This document shows positions 52,441 through 63,999 of a stretch of 64,000 nt of DNA, one piece after another. The notes beneath the pieces were generated by a model. That model worked only from the letters and a program-made list of their open reading frames with translations. It was not told the DNA's origin and ran no database searches. Both the position numbers and the translations under genes were made by a program. The stretch is from a bacterium. Lineage in GTDB: Bacteria > Patescibacteria > JAEDAM01 > Absconditabacterales > Absconditicoccaceae. The DNA lies in contig JAFRZH010000018.1 of the NCBI GenBank assembly GCA_017442645.1, forward strand, positions 1-64,000. The letters run 5' to 3'. Positions within the stretch are counted from its first letter, which is position 1; each line of letters begins with the position of its first letter.

Positions 52441-54251
52441 CTAACAATTTCCTCGATAATATTCCCACGATTCACATGATTTATCTATACTTGGCAAATA
52501 ACAAAAGGCTTTATGAGTATCTGTTATTCAAATAGTTCCCCCATCAGCATAACATTTTTTAGCTGCAACACTTTCCGTATTATAACTATATTGTAACATT
52601 GTCATAATATCTCCTCTTTTTTCATTGATAAAAGGAGAAGTATATTCATCCATTATCCCTTGATTTTGCAAATTTTCAATATGTCTTTGGTAATAAGGTT
52701 CTCATCCATCATATAAATTCCCTCGAAGAATTCTCGATAAAATAGTTCAAAACTCTGCTCTTGTAACATACCCCTGAGGATTAAAATATTCAATAGTTCC
52801 TCATTTTCCGTCTTGCCCCATAATTCCAAGTCTACACGAAGTTTTGATCCATTCTGTCAAATCGCTTCAGACTTCTCCATCTTTAAAATTACAATTTTTA
52901 CTATAATCCTCGGTAAGATTTCAAAAACTTTTTGCAAATTGTCCTATCATTTTTGCCATTTCTGCTCTTGTAACCTCATTATACATTTTCGCATCATCAA
53001 TCGTTTTCATTGTTGTGATTCCTTTTGAATACGCCCACTGATATGCATCAATATATTCTGAAGGATAAGAAGAAAAATCTGATTGTTCCTCTTGATCTGT
53101 TCGTTCAAAAGCATTTCTATTATTTTCAAATTGTTTTAGCATCATATTCATATAAAGTTCCATGAAATCGATAGATTCTGCTGGTGCAACAATCCACGTA
53201 CTTGTCGCTTTTTGCATATGATATTCATAATTCACCTCTCCATGAACTGAAGTATCTTTTTCTCCTCCAAAAGGGAAATTCAATGAAAGATCAAGTTTAT
53301 CTTTAGAAATATCAAATTGAAGCTTTCCTTTTGATTCAAAAACATCATTATCGTTTTCTACCTTAACAATAACCTCATACTCTTCTTCTGTAATTTCTGT
53401 GATTTTTAAGATCATTTCTGTATCTTCCATTTCAACAGACCAATAAAAACCATTGGTTCAAATGTGAATACTATGTTTTTGAATATCTCAACGTTCAGAT
53501 ACCACTTCGAGCCCTTCTAAAACGAAAATTCTTTCTGTTCCATGTATTATTAAATATCAAGTTCCACCTTGTTTGATAGACTCTGGATCTTCAATTTCAT
53601 AAAAATCACACAAATTTTCCCAATCGATAGTAAATTGATAAGCAGAGTCGCCTTTATATTCAGAGAACTCTCCTCTATACCTTGTAGAGGTAATATTAGA
53701 AATAAAATCTTTGAAAGATATTTTTTTCTCTTTCTTTTCTTCTTGAGCTTTTTTATATTCATCAATAAACTTTGTTAATTCAGGATTTGACAAATAATCT
53801 TTTAAAGAGAATTTTATCCATTTATTACGATAAAGATCAAGAAATTGATTGATTTCTTCAGTATCAAAGGCATCGATACGATCCAAACGGATATAAAAAT
53901 CTCCATCATCCGTTAAAAAATTCACTTTTCCATTAATACTTTGTTTTCCTTCGCTTTCAGAAACGGTTCTCACACCAAAATCAATATTGAGTTCCGTTTT
54001 ATCTTTCCCTTCTCTTTTAATATCTGATTCAAATCCTACAGAAATTTTAGAAATATCATTTCCTTCTCCTGTAAGGATAATATTTCCTTCTAAAGTTCCT
54101 TTAGTATAATCATTTTCAGAGAATGCTTCTATACGATCTACAAGTTCAAACGTTTTTCCCATGCAGTATCGAACGATTCCATGGCATAAAGAAAACTTCA
54201 AGGAATAAGAGAAGCAAGGATTCCTATTCCGATTTTTATAATTTTGTTCAT
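52441..54251 (-). pseudogene. SLH-domain exported protein with a frameshift after its signal peptide
   Basis: ATG 54251 opens a signal peptide (KIIKIGIGILASLIPGSFLYA, one Gly TGA), but this frame ends at a TAG about 36 codons on. The mature protein continues in another frame from FELVDRIEAFSENDYTKG; adding one A to the A5 run near 54158 would join them into about 603 residues. The long part is beta-rich; near the C-terminus are SLH-like blocks (MYNEVTRAEMAKMIGQF, GYVTRAEFGTILSRILRG). It resembles the 59395 protein. The break may be a real lesion, slippage or a base-call error. Confidence 0.7.
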
Positions 54252-54319
54252 TAAAGAAAAACGATAAGAAGTAAAATTTTTTTCATTATAAATTTTTACT
54301 AAAGAAAGTCAACCAACAT

Positions 54320-54345
54320 TTGACAAAAAAAAAACCATTTATAAT
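54320..54345 (+). promoter_or_regulatory. Putative promoter of the 54377 gene
   Basis: TTGACA and TATAAT are both consensus but only 14 bp apart across an A10 run, which may vary in length and so affect promoter strength (inference). Confidence 0.45.
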
Positions 54346-54376
54346 TAAAGTAGTTTTTATTTTTTTGGATTCAAAA

Positions 54377-55273
54377 ATGATTGAGATTTCAAGCGCTTTA
54401 AATACAGCAAGTGAGAAACTAAAGGCTCTTTTAGAGAAAATCAAAGAAAAATTGGGAATTCCACGCAGACAAAAAGAACTTATAGATGTATTAGGTAACC
54501 AAGACAATAGAGATAATAGTGGAAAACAAAACTCTCATGAAAATGAACCTGAAACAGGGGACAAATTTACCAATTCTTTCTCTCAATATCTTGAATTTAT
54601 TAATACTTGTAAAACAGATCCATTAAAGAAAAAAATTTTTGAAAATATTTATAGTAAAATAAAAGGCTCTCCGTATCGAGACGGAAGATTTTATACAGAA
54701 GTATTTCCTAAGATTTATGAGTATCTTCATGATGTTACTGATTTAAAAGAAGATGAAAACTGATGTATTTACGGATATAGTAAAGAATATCAACGCAATG
54801 TCCTCTTTTCTGTCACAAAAAATTGACCAACATTTAAGATTCCTGCTAACATAGAGATTCTTGCTCCCTATAGTTTATGGAACTATTTCTGAGAAGATCT
54901 TACTATTCCACCCAATGTTAACAGGATCTGAGACAATGTAATTTCATCAAATACATTGAAACATCTTACAATAGAAAATCCAGATTCCTGTTCTTTGGAA
55001 GGAACAACATTTTGTTACAACCCATCATTAGAAACTGTAGATATTAAATCATACTCTCATATTAAAAATGAGATATTCGCAGACTGTCATAGTCTTAAGA
55101 GATTTACAGCTCCCCAAGCTTCTATATTTGACTATGTGAAGTTTCATAATTGTGGTAAACTCAGTAAAATGGAAATATTCCAGATAAACGACGAAGTTAA
55201 AGCGGATTTATTGAGGAAACATCCAAATCTAACAATTACCACAACTGCTCCTAAGTTCACTCGACCTCAATAA
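54377..55273 (+). CDS. Leucine-rich-repeat (BspA-like) protein, 298 aa
   Basis: Residues 1-130 are helical and charged. The second half has BspA-type repeats: PANIEILAPYSLWNYFG, IPPNVNRIGDNVISSNTLKH, SLEGTTFCYNPSLETVDIKS and IFADCHSLKRFTAPQ, with the alternating F.dC.sL..i pattern. No signal peptide is seen, so it may act in the cytoplasm. Fragments join through TGA=Gly near 54761 and others. LRR proteins of this type often bind proteins; the partner is unknown. Confidence 0.6.
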
Positions 55274-55404
55274 GCATCTTCTTTAGAAGGATAATTTTCT
55301 GAATCAAATTTCATTGAAAAAAAGGTTCAGATTTTTATTCTTTTTTTAGAGTTCTTTGAATAAATTGATAAAGACTCATGATTATTCAAACGTAAAAAGT
55401 ATGC

Positions 55405-57894
55405 ATGTTTCAAAAAGACTTTTCAAAAAAATATTCTTTTCTGGAAAAAATAGAAAGATATCTTGTAAAATTACCTTTTTTTAGAGGATTAAAAATATCA
55501 AAAGAATTTCAACTTATGGGAATCTTCTGTCTCTTGTTTTTTATTATTATTACAAAATTATTTTATGTGCAAATCGTAAAACATAATTATTACGAAACTT
55601 TACTTAATAAACAACATACTAGATCTACTTCTATCAAAGCAAAAAGATGAGACATCTATGCACTTAATAGAACATGACAACCTGTAAAACTTACCGAAAA
55701 TATTACCCTTTATGATGTTGCCTTCGATCTTACCCTTGTAGGGAATACCTGAACAAAGGATAATCCTATTTCTTTAAAACCACGTGTTATTGAGTTACTT
55801 ACTCCTATTGTCTATAAACATCTTTGTGAAGTTAATGGTCTTGATAAAGTTGATACCGAAGGTTGTATTAAAAATATTGAGCAATTTGCTGGAGTAGAAA
55901 TTTTTCCAAAATTGCCAGATCTTTTTTATTATGGATCTGGGGTAAAATCTCCAGAATATGATACGTTTGATTTTACGGGATTTTATGAAAATAGACAACA
56001 AATCATTGATGAATGGACAAAAGAAAAAACGATTCAATTTATTCAGCAAAGACTTGATGAAAAAATTCAAGTTTGAGAAAAAGAAAGAAATTACCTATGA
56101 TTCTTTGATAATATAGAATTTTTAGAAGAATTAAAGAATCAAAATTTTCCTTTTATTGATATTTTGAACAATAATTATGTATATATCGTTCCTAAAAGAA
56201 GTACAAGATGGGCAAAAGACAAAAATGAAACTAACCTTCTAAAAATAATGAAAAAATATGGATATACTCTTTCTCAAGAAAAACTTGATATGCTTTTTAC
56301 TCAACAAAGTTATAAATATGTTAAACTTTTTTCTTCTGCAAGTCCTGAAATTGCAAATGATATAAAAAGATTAAAATCTGATCATTCTTTTGAAAAAGAT
56401 ATTAATAATATTCCCGTTCTTCATGGACTTATTTTGGAACCCTTTGTAAAAAGGTATTATCCTTATGGTGATTTACTTTCCAATACTCTTTGATATGTAG
56501 ATAAAAATGGAGTTGCATACTACGGAATTGAACAATATTTTGATAATGAATTAAAGGGAATCGATGGGAAAATTGTGGGTCGTTCTTCATCCTTTATCTG
56601 ATGAGTATGAGCGAATGATTTTGAAGTTGTTGATTCTAAAGATGGGGATGATGTGTATCTTACGATAGATATTGGAATTCAAAAAGAAGTCGAAAATATT
56701 GCAAAAAGGTATGTAAATCAATTCAAAGCAGACGCTATTGCTATCATGGTTTATGATCCTAATAACTGACAAGTGAAAGCTTCTGTTTCTGCCCCCACCT
56801 TCAATCCTAATGATTATAATGATGCTTATATTTTAGAACCCTTAGGGGAGGATCAAGCATATATTATTGATGATTTAACCTATGTAGATGTCCCTGTTTA
56901 TATCAAGCAAGATGGGAATTATAAATTGGCAACTACGGATGAAAGACAGGATCAAAGTTTAGAAAAATATATTGCAAAAAATACTTATGGAGCTCAAGTC
57001 TTTGTTGATAAAAACATTTCGGTAGCCTTTGAACCTTGAAGTATTTTTAAGTCTTTTACTATGGCAATTGGACTTGATAGTGATGAGATTAGGCTTTATG
57101 ATTATTATCTCGATGAATGACAGGTAAAAATCTGACCGTATACGATTAAGAATGCTACCAAAGAATGTATGGGAAATCATAATTTTTTGCATGGACTTGT
57201 CTATTCTTGCAATATTGGAATGGTGAGAATAGTACAAAAACTTGGAAAAGAAATTTTTTATAATTATCTTTCTAAATTAGGCTTTTGAAAAGCGACAGGA
57301 ATTGAACTTGCTGAGGAAAAAGATGGATTCGTTGATAATATGACTACCGTCTCTACAGCCAGATTTTTGAATAACTCTTTCTGACAAGGAATCCAAGTTA
57401 CTCAGATTCAACTTGCTGCAGCATATGGAGTTCTTATGAATGGAGGACATTATATCAAACCTACTATTATCGATTCTATTGTAAAAAGATTTACAAACTC
57501 CGATCAAACGGAAACTCAAAGATTTATTCCTCAGATTTTGAGTCAGGTCATCAGACCTGAAGTTTGTGAAGAAATGAAAGTAGCACTTCATGAGGTTATG
57601 GAACAAAACTCGGAAGTTGGAGATGCCGCAAAAATTGAAGGATATCGTCTTGGAGCTAAGTCCGGAACTTCACAGATTGCTTACAAGGGGAAATATCAAA
57701 GAGGAAATGGACGAACTCAAGGTACTTTTGTAGGAGTTGTTACGGTCGATGATCCAAAATATATTGTTTTGATTTGGACTTCTCGTCCAAGAACGAATCA
57801 GTGGTGAGGTTTTACTTCTTGAAGAGTTTTTAGAGATGTTGCAAAATTTTTGATTGGATACTCCTTGATTGAAAAAGAAGAAAAATCTGAATAA
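55405..57894 (+). CDS. Class B penicillin-binding protein (transpeptidase), 829 aa
   Basis: It cross-links peptidoglycan in the periplasm. After a basic cytoplasmic tail comes one membrane segment (LMGIFCLLFFIIITKLFYVQ, residues 37-56), then a long pedestal with an insert of about 150 residues, and the transpeptidase domain from residue 400. Active site: SIFK (Ser546, Lys549) after EPG with Gly545 as TGA; SCN near 601; KSGT at 752. VTQIQLAAAYGVLMNGG is typical. The protein is about 200 residues longer than usual. TGA=Gly is common. FtsI or MrdA type cannot be decided. Confidence 0.93.
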
Positions 57895-58018
57895 TATTTT
57901 ACAATCTTTCTGCTATATAATATATTGCACTTTTAAAGTAAAAAGTTATATAATTTGTTTTTTTACAAGTTTTTAACATTTTAACATTTTTATCATTTTC
58001 CATAAACTACCTACTTAA

Positions 58019-58075
58019 AAAAAAATCTGACTCTCCAAAAAAGAATCAACTCGAAATCGAAGAATCAGATTTTTA
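58019..58075. terminator. Bidirectional terminator, copy 1 of a 57-bp repeat
   Basis: A 57-bp element starting AAAAAAATCTGACTCTCC and ending GAATCAGATTTTTA, inverted at its ends, lies between the PBP gene and alr. It differs by one base from the copy at 59331. The alr stop codon (58073-58075) lies in its last bases. Confidence 0.88.
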
Positions 58076-59143
58076 TCCTCTTTTTTTATAAATTCTTGGT
58101 ACTCTTTTGGAAATACTGCACAAAACTTCATAAGGAATAGTTTCTAAATGATGAGCGATTTTTTTGATATGTTCGATGTCTTTTATTATGATCACTTGGT
58201 CACCAACTTTAATCGTATCATCTCCTTGCACAAAGAGCATATCCATACAAATATTTCCCACAATAGGATATTCTTTATTGTGAATAAAAACCGTTCTTCA
58301 GGTATTTTTTCTCAAAATTCCATCAGCATATCCGATCGGAACCACCGCTATTTTTGTATTTTTTTCTGCTTTAAAAATTCCTCCATATCACAACGTTTCT
58401 CCAGCTACAAGTTCGTTCACTTGGATTACTTCACTATATAACGAAAACGTTGATTTTCCTTGAAAATGTTCCGAATCTTGAAGTCCATACATTACAATTC
58501 ACAATCTACAACCATTCATTATCTCATACTTAGGAAGTTGCATTGTCGCATCACTCGCAGCCAAATGCACAATCGGAATCTTTTTTAGATCAATTCATGA
58601 AGTAATCTGAAGAAACTTTTGGTACTGTTCTTCATTATGGATAGGACTCATTGCATCATAAAAATGCGTGAATATCCCTTCTAAAAAAAAAGAAGAATCC
58701 TGAATCTTTTCAAAAGCCTCTTGTAATTCTGTAGAAGTTTTAAATCCAAGTCTATTCATCCCCGAATTTACTTTCAAATGCACTTTCAAATCCTTCAAAC
58801 CTAACTTTATCACTTGATTGAGATATTCTCCATTGCTAATCGTTATTGTTATCCCCTGTTCTCTACAAATCTGCAAATATTGAAGAGGAATAATTCCAAG
58901 ACATAACATAGGAATCTCTTTTATCTCTTTACGAATTTCTAATGCCTCATCTAAAGTTGCAACACAAAGATAATTACATCATCCATCAATAACAGCCTTT
59001 ACCACTCCATTTCCTGTATGACCATAACTATCAGCTTTCACTACTCAGAAATAATAGTGATATTGAGGATATTCTGATATAAAATGATGAACATTCCACG
59101 TAATAGCATCAAGATCCACTTCTCCATAAGAATTTCTATACAT
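58073..59143 (-). CDS. alr: Alanine racemase, 356 aa
   Basis: A PLP enzyme that makes D-alanine for peptidoglycan. GEVDLDAITWNVHHF at residue 6 is the usual start; GVVKADSYGHTG (PLP-binding Lys36, preceded by Gly33 encoded as TGA); HLKVNSGMNRLGF near 135; FTHFYDAM; LGIVMYGL near 220; AVVPIGYADG near 270; VGNICMDMLFV near 300. Length matches the family. ATG 59143 is chosen by the start motif. Near the PBP gene and SLH genes, it belongs to a wall-building cluster. Confidence 0.96.
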
Positions 59144-59209
59144 GATCCATTCTATAAAATAAAAAAGGGAAAAAGAATAATCACGTTCACGGTTAAATTT
59201 TTTCAAAAA

Positions 59210-59291
59210 TGCTGAGAAGGGGACTCGAACCCCCACGTCTTTCGACATACGTACCTGAAACGCACGTGTCTACCAATTCCACCATCTCAGC
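59210..59291 (-). tRNA. tRNA-Leu(CAG)
   Basis: On the minus strand the acceptor stem is GCTGAGA paired with TCTCAGC, the D-loop reads GGTAGACAC, the anticodon loop TTCAGGT gives anticodon CAG, a long variable arm follows as in class II tRNAs, and the T-loop is GGTTCGAGTCC. The discriminator is A; CCA is not encoded. Confidence 0.96.
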
Positions 59292-59330
59292 ACTAAATAT
59301 CACTATATACATTTTAACCAGAAAAAAAAG

Positions 59331-59387
59331 AAAAAAATCTGACTCTCCGAAAAAGAATCAACTCGAAATCGAAGAATCAGATTTTTA
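59331..59387. terminator. Terminator, copy 2 of the 57-bp repeat
   Basis: Same element as at 58019 with one base difference, 8 bp after the stop of the 59395 gene on the minus strand. The two copies bracket alr and the tRNA gene. Confidence 0.88.
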
Positions 59388-59394
59388 CTTTATT

Positions 59395-60513
59395 TTACTG
59401 TTTATTACTTCTCATAAGCATTAACATAACATATCCTCTTTTTTCTTGAAGAGTCGGAGTAATGTCTTTCATAATTCATGCTTTATTCAAAGCTTGTAAA
59501 TGAGGAGTAGCCCAATTTCCATCAGTAGTATTATATTTATCTCCCCATAAAGTTCTTGATAATGTTGTCCCAAAAATATCTCTTGTTACCGTTTGATAAG
59601 GTGCAAACATCTCATTCAATCCCCCCTTTCCATCTTGCCCCATCAATCATAATTGGCACGCTTTCGTCACTCCGTCATTATAATCTTTGTCCAATTTTTC
59701 AGAAACATCTTTAAATTTACATTCTTTACTTGTATCTGGTTGAAGCTTTAAGACTTCAATGGCATAATTGGAAATCATCTTTGCTAATGCTACTCTTGTT
59801 AAATTTCCATACATATCAGCTTTTTCAATCGTTTCCATAGTAGTAATTCCATTTTTATAAGCGAAAATATAAGCATTATTCATTTCTCTTGAATATCCAT
59901 TTGATAAGATTTCTGAAGGATCTCACTCTAAAAATCGTGAAAAATCTTGATCTTGTGATACAATAGTTGGATTAGAAGGAATATCAGAATTTTCTTGTTG
60001 ATTTGAAGTATCAGTAGTAGAACCTGTATTTGTTTTTATGGTGTCTTTATTGGAAGTTCATCATCAACCACCTCAACCTCATCATCAACCATTACTTCCT
60101 CCTGTAGTTGAAGAAGTTTCTTCTTTAAAAGTAAGGTCATAATGACAATTTTGAGAAACAAAAGTAAGAGAAGTCTGACTTGGACATCAAGTAGCTTTTT
60201 TTGAATCATCGATTTTATCGATAACATAGTTTTTACCATTTGAGACAAGTTTAAAAGTCAGATTTCAAGTAAAAGCATTGAGAAGTAAATGTTCTTCTGT
60301 TGCAAGATTTGATCCATATTTTCCCTTAGTAGTAAGTGGAAATGATGCTAATTCTTGATTGGAAGAATTATAAACTTTCAGAGTTCAAACCTCCACCTCC
60401 GTGGTACCTATTTTAATATCTCCATAAATCGTCATTGGAAAATCAGGAAAATTCTCTGCAAAAGTTCGCCCAATTCCAATCGTTAGGAGAAGTAAAAGTA
60501 AATTTTTTTTCAT
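59395..60513 (-). CDS. SLH-domain surface protein with poly-Gly linker, 372 aa
   Basis: Signal peptide KNLLLLLLTIGIGRTFA. An N-terminal beta domain (to about residue 130) is joined to the rest by an uninterrupted run of 11 glycines at 60058-60090, seven of them TGA. Residues 200-370 hold SLH-like repeats (GITTMETIEKADMYGNLTRV, MGQDGKGG, TVTRDIFGTTLSRTLWG). It shares these blocks with the 52441 protein, so they are paralogues. SLH domains anchor proteins to wall polymers. It ends at TAA 59395 just before the 57-bp terminator. Confidence 0.85.
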
Positions 60514-60539
60514 GGATAAAAAATACAATTAAAGTTAAG

Positions 60540-62615
60540 TTAATAAGCTGATTTATACATACCATTTCAATAATCTTGTAAAGATCATCATCATGTAACG
60601 AAAACTCTCTTTTTTATATCACCATAGAGTGAAAGAACTCCATTAAATTGTCGCGAAATTTGTTCAGGATTTACAAGTACTGCTAATAATTGAATATTTG
60701 ATGGTGTATTTTGAATTATAGTATCCAAATTATGTATCTTATTAATTTCATTCATTCCAAATGACTTCACTAACTGATGATCAATATATAATTCAAAGTT
60801 AAGATGAATCTTATTTAAAGTCTCTCAACTTAAATGATCTAAAGCAAATCAAGTTAGATGCACTTGATCATTTTCAGAATAATAATTTCCACTAAACATA
60901 ACAATTTTATTTTCATTTCCAGTGTGAATACAATTAGCATAAGAATAAGTACCAATTTCACAATGAGCAAGAGTACCAAAATTCCCGCTTAACATATTAA
61001 CATTTTGAAGCTGATTAATACGAAGATTACTTCCAGTTATAGAAAATGAATATCAAACTCATTGAGAATCAACTCCTCACAATCTCATCAAAAAATTAAG
61101 ATTATATCTGTCATTTGGATTAGTATCTCTATAAAATAATAGAAAATCTTCAACTACTTTTAGAGTAGCTTGATCTCATGAATGAATTGTTACTTTATTT
61201 TTAACTCAATATCATGTTCCATAAAATTGTTGTCTATTTGTTTCTCCCTTAATAGCCCTATCCATATCAGAATTCCAAATCTCAATATCATTAATATAAA
61301 CATGATAAAATCTCTGAGCATGATAAAAATCATATGATAACTCGTTATCTTCTCAATACAAACGATCAATGGTAAAATTATCATGGAATACAGACAAAAG
61401 TCAACTATATACAACTTGAGATGTCTTTTCATTTTGATTCACTATTGAATAAATAGAAGAATCATTATCGATAGTAAATAATGAAGTATCTTTGATTAAA
61501 GAAATTTTACGAAATGATAAACCTGGAATATAATCCCCTGAGAGAGAAAAATCCATATTTACATTTCCAGTAAGCCAAGAAAAATTTAAATTACTAAAAG
61601 AAATAGAGATAATCATTGAATCTCATTTTTGCACAATAAGATCCTTAAAAATATATGCATTTTTTCAATTAATTTTTGTATTCTCACCAAATATCTCATG
61701 ATCTCAAAGATATAAATTAACCCATCCTCCTAAATTATTTTCTTGCAATACAGTAAAAGAAAATTTTCACTCTGTATTGATGATTCATGATGAAAGCAAT
61801 ATTTCACTACAACCAGAAAATATTGAATTATTATTTCTACTTTCCCATTGAAAACACTCATGGAATCATGATAAATAAATCACCACATCCTCTAATTCAT
61901 TCTGAAAAATTACTCCTTCATTCGTTCCTGAAGTATTCGTTGTTCCACTTCAGATTTCTCAACTATTTCATCAAGTATTTACATTACTTCCAGTATTTGC
62001 TCAAGTATTTCATCAAGTACTTTCCTCATCAATAGCAATACCTCCATTATTCACTCCTCCATAAATTGCATTTTTCTCATTTACAAAAATTCCATATGCT
62101 TTTCAAAGTTGAGGATTTGATACTTCTTTTGATGTCGTATTGATGGTAAAATTAGAAGGAACTCCTTGACTAGTACCATTCGTAAAATCAACAGACATAC
62201 TTGCTCCCGTCAAATGAGCAAAAGGATGATCTGTAGTCGTAATTCCTAAAAGATTTCGTCCTTGATTGAGATCACTTTTCAAAAGACTTTCCGTCACAGA
62301 AACTCCTGCTTTGTACTGCATTGTAAGAGTAACTGCGGAAGTATTACTATTATTAACCATAAATCACTCCAAAGGTTTAATATTTTCTGTTGTAGCAGAA
62401 ACTGTCTGTCGTTTTTCGTTTACCAATTTTGAAAAACTGATTCCATTTCCTCCATTAGAAAAAGAAAGAGAAGACAAAATCGCAGGAGTAGAAACAACAT
62501 TCCAACCTGGAGCTAAAGTAATACTCATTCCTGTAGTTCCTGCAAGACTATAGGTCCCTATAAGTCAAATTGCAGAAATACATGAGCACAATAACCGTTT
62601 CGAGTACTTTTTCAT
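60540..62615 (-). CDS. Large exported surface protein, 691 aa
   Basis: Not recognised. Signal peptide (RLLCSCISAIGLIGTYSLAG), then a beta-rich domain like the surface fold with APGWNVVSTPAIL and KPLEGFMVNN. A Gly/Thr/Asn linker near residues 190-220 (TGGNTGANTGSNVN) uses many TGA codons. The remaining 460 residues are beta-rich, Ser/Asn/Tyr-heavy and repetitive in feel, typical of adhesin-like stalks. No LPxTG or C-terminal anchor is seen. A leader with a large hairpin precedes the start, and the 59395 SLH gene follows 26 bp later. Confidence 0.75.
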
Positions 62616-62635
62616 ACCACTTATGCTTAGAAAAT

Positions 62636-62725
62636 AAAAAAAGACGGCTAATTTTCATAGTCGCCAAACTATCATCATTCATTTTGCTAAACAGCATAAA
62701 TTAACGGAAATTAACCGTCTTTTTT
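62636..62725 (-). promoter_or_regulatory. Large leader hairpin (possible attenuator) before the 62615 gene
   Basis: On the minus strand, AAAGACGGTTAATTTC and GAAAATTAGCCGTCTTT pair over about 20 bases, with internal hairpins GCTGTTTAGC and ATAGT-TTGGCG-ACTAT, then a T7 run 20 bp before the ATG. This looks like a terminator in the leader, so the gene could be attenuated. No known riboswitch class is recognised. Confidence 0.5.
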
Positions 62726-62779
62726 CACTGTTTATCAAAACGAAAGCATTCATTTTGAACGTGATAATTTGGCACTATT

Positions 62780-62807
62780 AAGATAGGGAAAGTAGGTACA
62801 GAGTCAA
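62780..62807 (-). promoter_or_regulatory. Promoter of the 62615 gene
   Basis: On the minus strand TTGACT (62807-62802) and TATCTT (62785-62780) are 16 bp apart, giving a leader of about 160 bases with the hairpin above. Confidence 0.6.
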
Positions 62808-62817
62808 GAGAAAGAAA

Positions 62818-62864
62818 AGAAAAAAAGTCTGACTCTCCGATGAAGAATCAGACTTTTCTTTTTC
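62818..62864. terminator. Terminator of the CDF gene, repeated-family member
   Basis: AAAAAAAGTCTGACTCTCCG and AGAATCAGACTTTT form an inverted pair after the transporter gene; the loop core GACTCTCCGA is the same as in the 57-bp repeats. Confidence 0.88.
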
Positions 62865-62895
62865 TTAGGAATTCTTCTATCAAAGGTATCACCTC

Positions 62896-63999
62896 TTACG
62901 ATTCACTAAAATCCGTATCAATGATAACAGAAAAATGATAATGAGGATACAAATCTGACAGTTTTTGAGAAATTTGCTGAATAATCTCTTGAGGATTTTT
63001 TTCATCAAAATTGAACACCACATCAAAAGACACTTCCTTGGATTCTTCATTGAGATAAAAACCGTGAATTTGAATGATATTGTGATACTCTTTACAGATT
63101 TCTTTGACTTTTTTTTGAATTTCTCCTCCCATTCAGCTCTGATTTGCAGCATAAATTCCCAGGGTTAAGACAATCCCATACTGAGTGAAGATCTCTGTTT
63201 GAATTTTTTTTGTCAGCATATGAAGGTCTTTTGCTAACATTTCGTCGGGAATCTGGATATGCGCAGTGGCAATCATTTTATTGGGTCCATAGTTATGCAC
63301 GGTTAGATCATAGACCCCTTGGATTTCTGGATACTTGGAAATCGCTTTTTTCAAGGATTGAGTAAGGGTAAAATCCGCTCTTGTCCCCATGATTTCTTTG
63401 ATGGTATCTTGGAGAATTTCTCGTGCAGCCTTTAAAATGAATACCGAAATCAAAACTCCTAAATATCCTTCCAAAGAGATTCCTCGGACATAAGAGATAA
63501 CTGCTCCGATAAAAGTAGCTGATGATAAAATAGCGTCAGAAAGAGCATCTGTTCCACTTGCAACCAAACTTCATGAATGTAATTGTTGTCCTTGTTTTTT
63601 GACCCACTTCCCAAAGAAAAATTTCACAAAAACTGCAATCATAATGACCCCTAAACTTACAAGAGAATATTCCGCTTGTTCAGGAGTAATGATTTTGAGA
63701 AAAGATTCTTTCAGAGAAGTCAAACCTGCAATCAGAATGATTACTGCAATAATTACGGAAGAAAAATATTCGATTCTTCCATATCCAAAAGGATGGTCTT
63801 TATCAGGAGCTTTGGAGGATAATTTAGTTCCAACGATAGTAATCAGAGAGGAAAGCGCATCACTCAGATTATTCACAGCATCTAAAATCACCGCCAGAGA
63901 ATGTGCTAAAAATCCCACTCCTGCTTTAAATCCCACTAACAGAAGATTTACGATGATTCCATAAATACTTACTTTGATAATCTGTTTATCTCTTTGCAT
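62896..63999 (-). CDS. Cation-diffusion-facilitator metal transporter, 367 aa
   Basis: It exports divalent metal ions in exchange for protons. Six membrane segments in residues 8-215; ILDAVNNLSDALSSLITIVG near residue 38 and GTDALSDAILSSATFIGAV near 150 hold the two DxxxD metal sites, and DHPFGYGRIEYFSS near 68 is the family hallmark. The C-terminal cytoplasmic domain is longer than usual, with two ferredoxin-like halves (TAHIQIPDEML and QKKVKEICKEYHNIIQIHGF). TGA=Gly at 63571 and 63133 joins three frames. ATG 63999 is the last base of the window, so upstream context is unknown. Confidence 0.94.

Noticed and set aside
52441..54251. Reading the SLH gene as starting at 54201 without a signal peptide
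   Set aside because: A good signal peptide lies just upstream in the other frame, and the paralogue at 59395 is exported, so a frameshift is the better explanation.
59209..59424. Plus-strand frame with MLRRGLEPPRLSTY
   Set aside because: This is the typical false translation of a tRNA gene read on the wrong strand.
62636..62725. Known riboswitch (cyclic-di-GMP or SAM) in the leader
   Set aside because: The conserved core bases of those classes are not present; only pairing and position support regulation.
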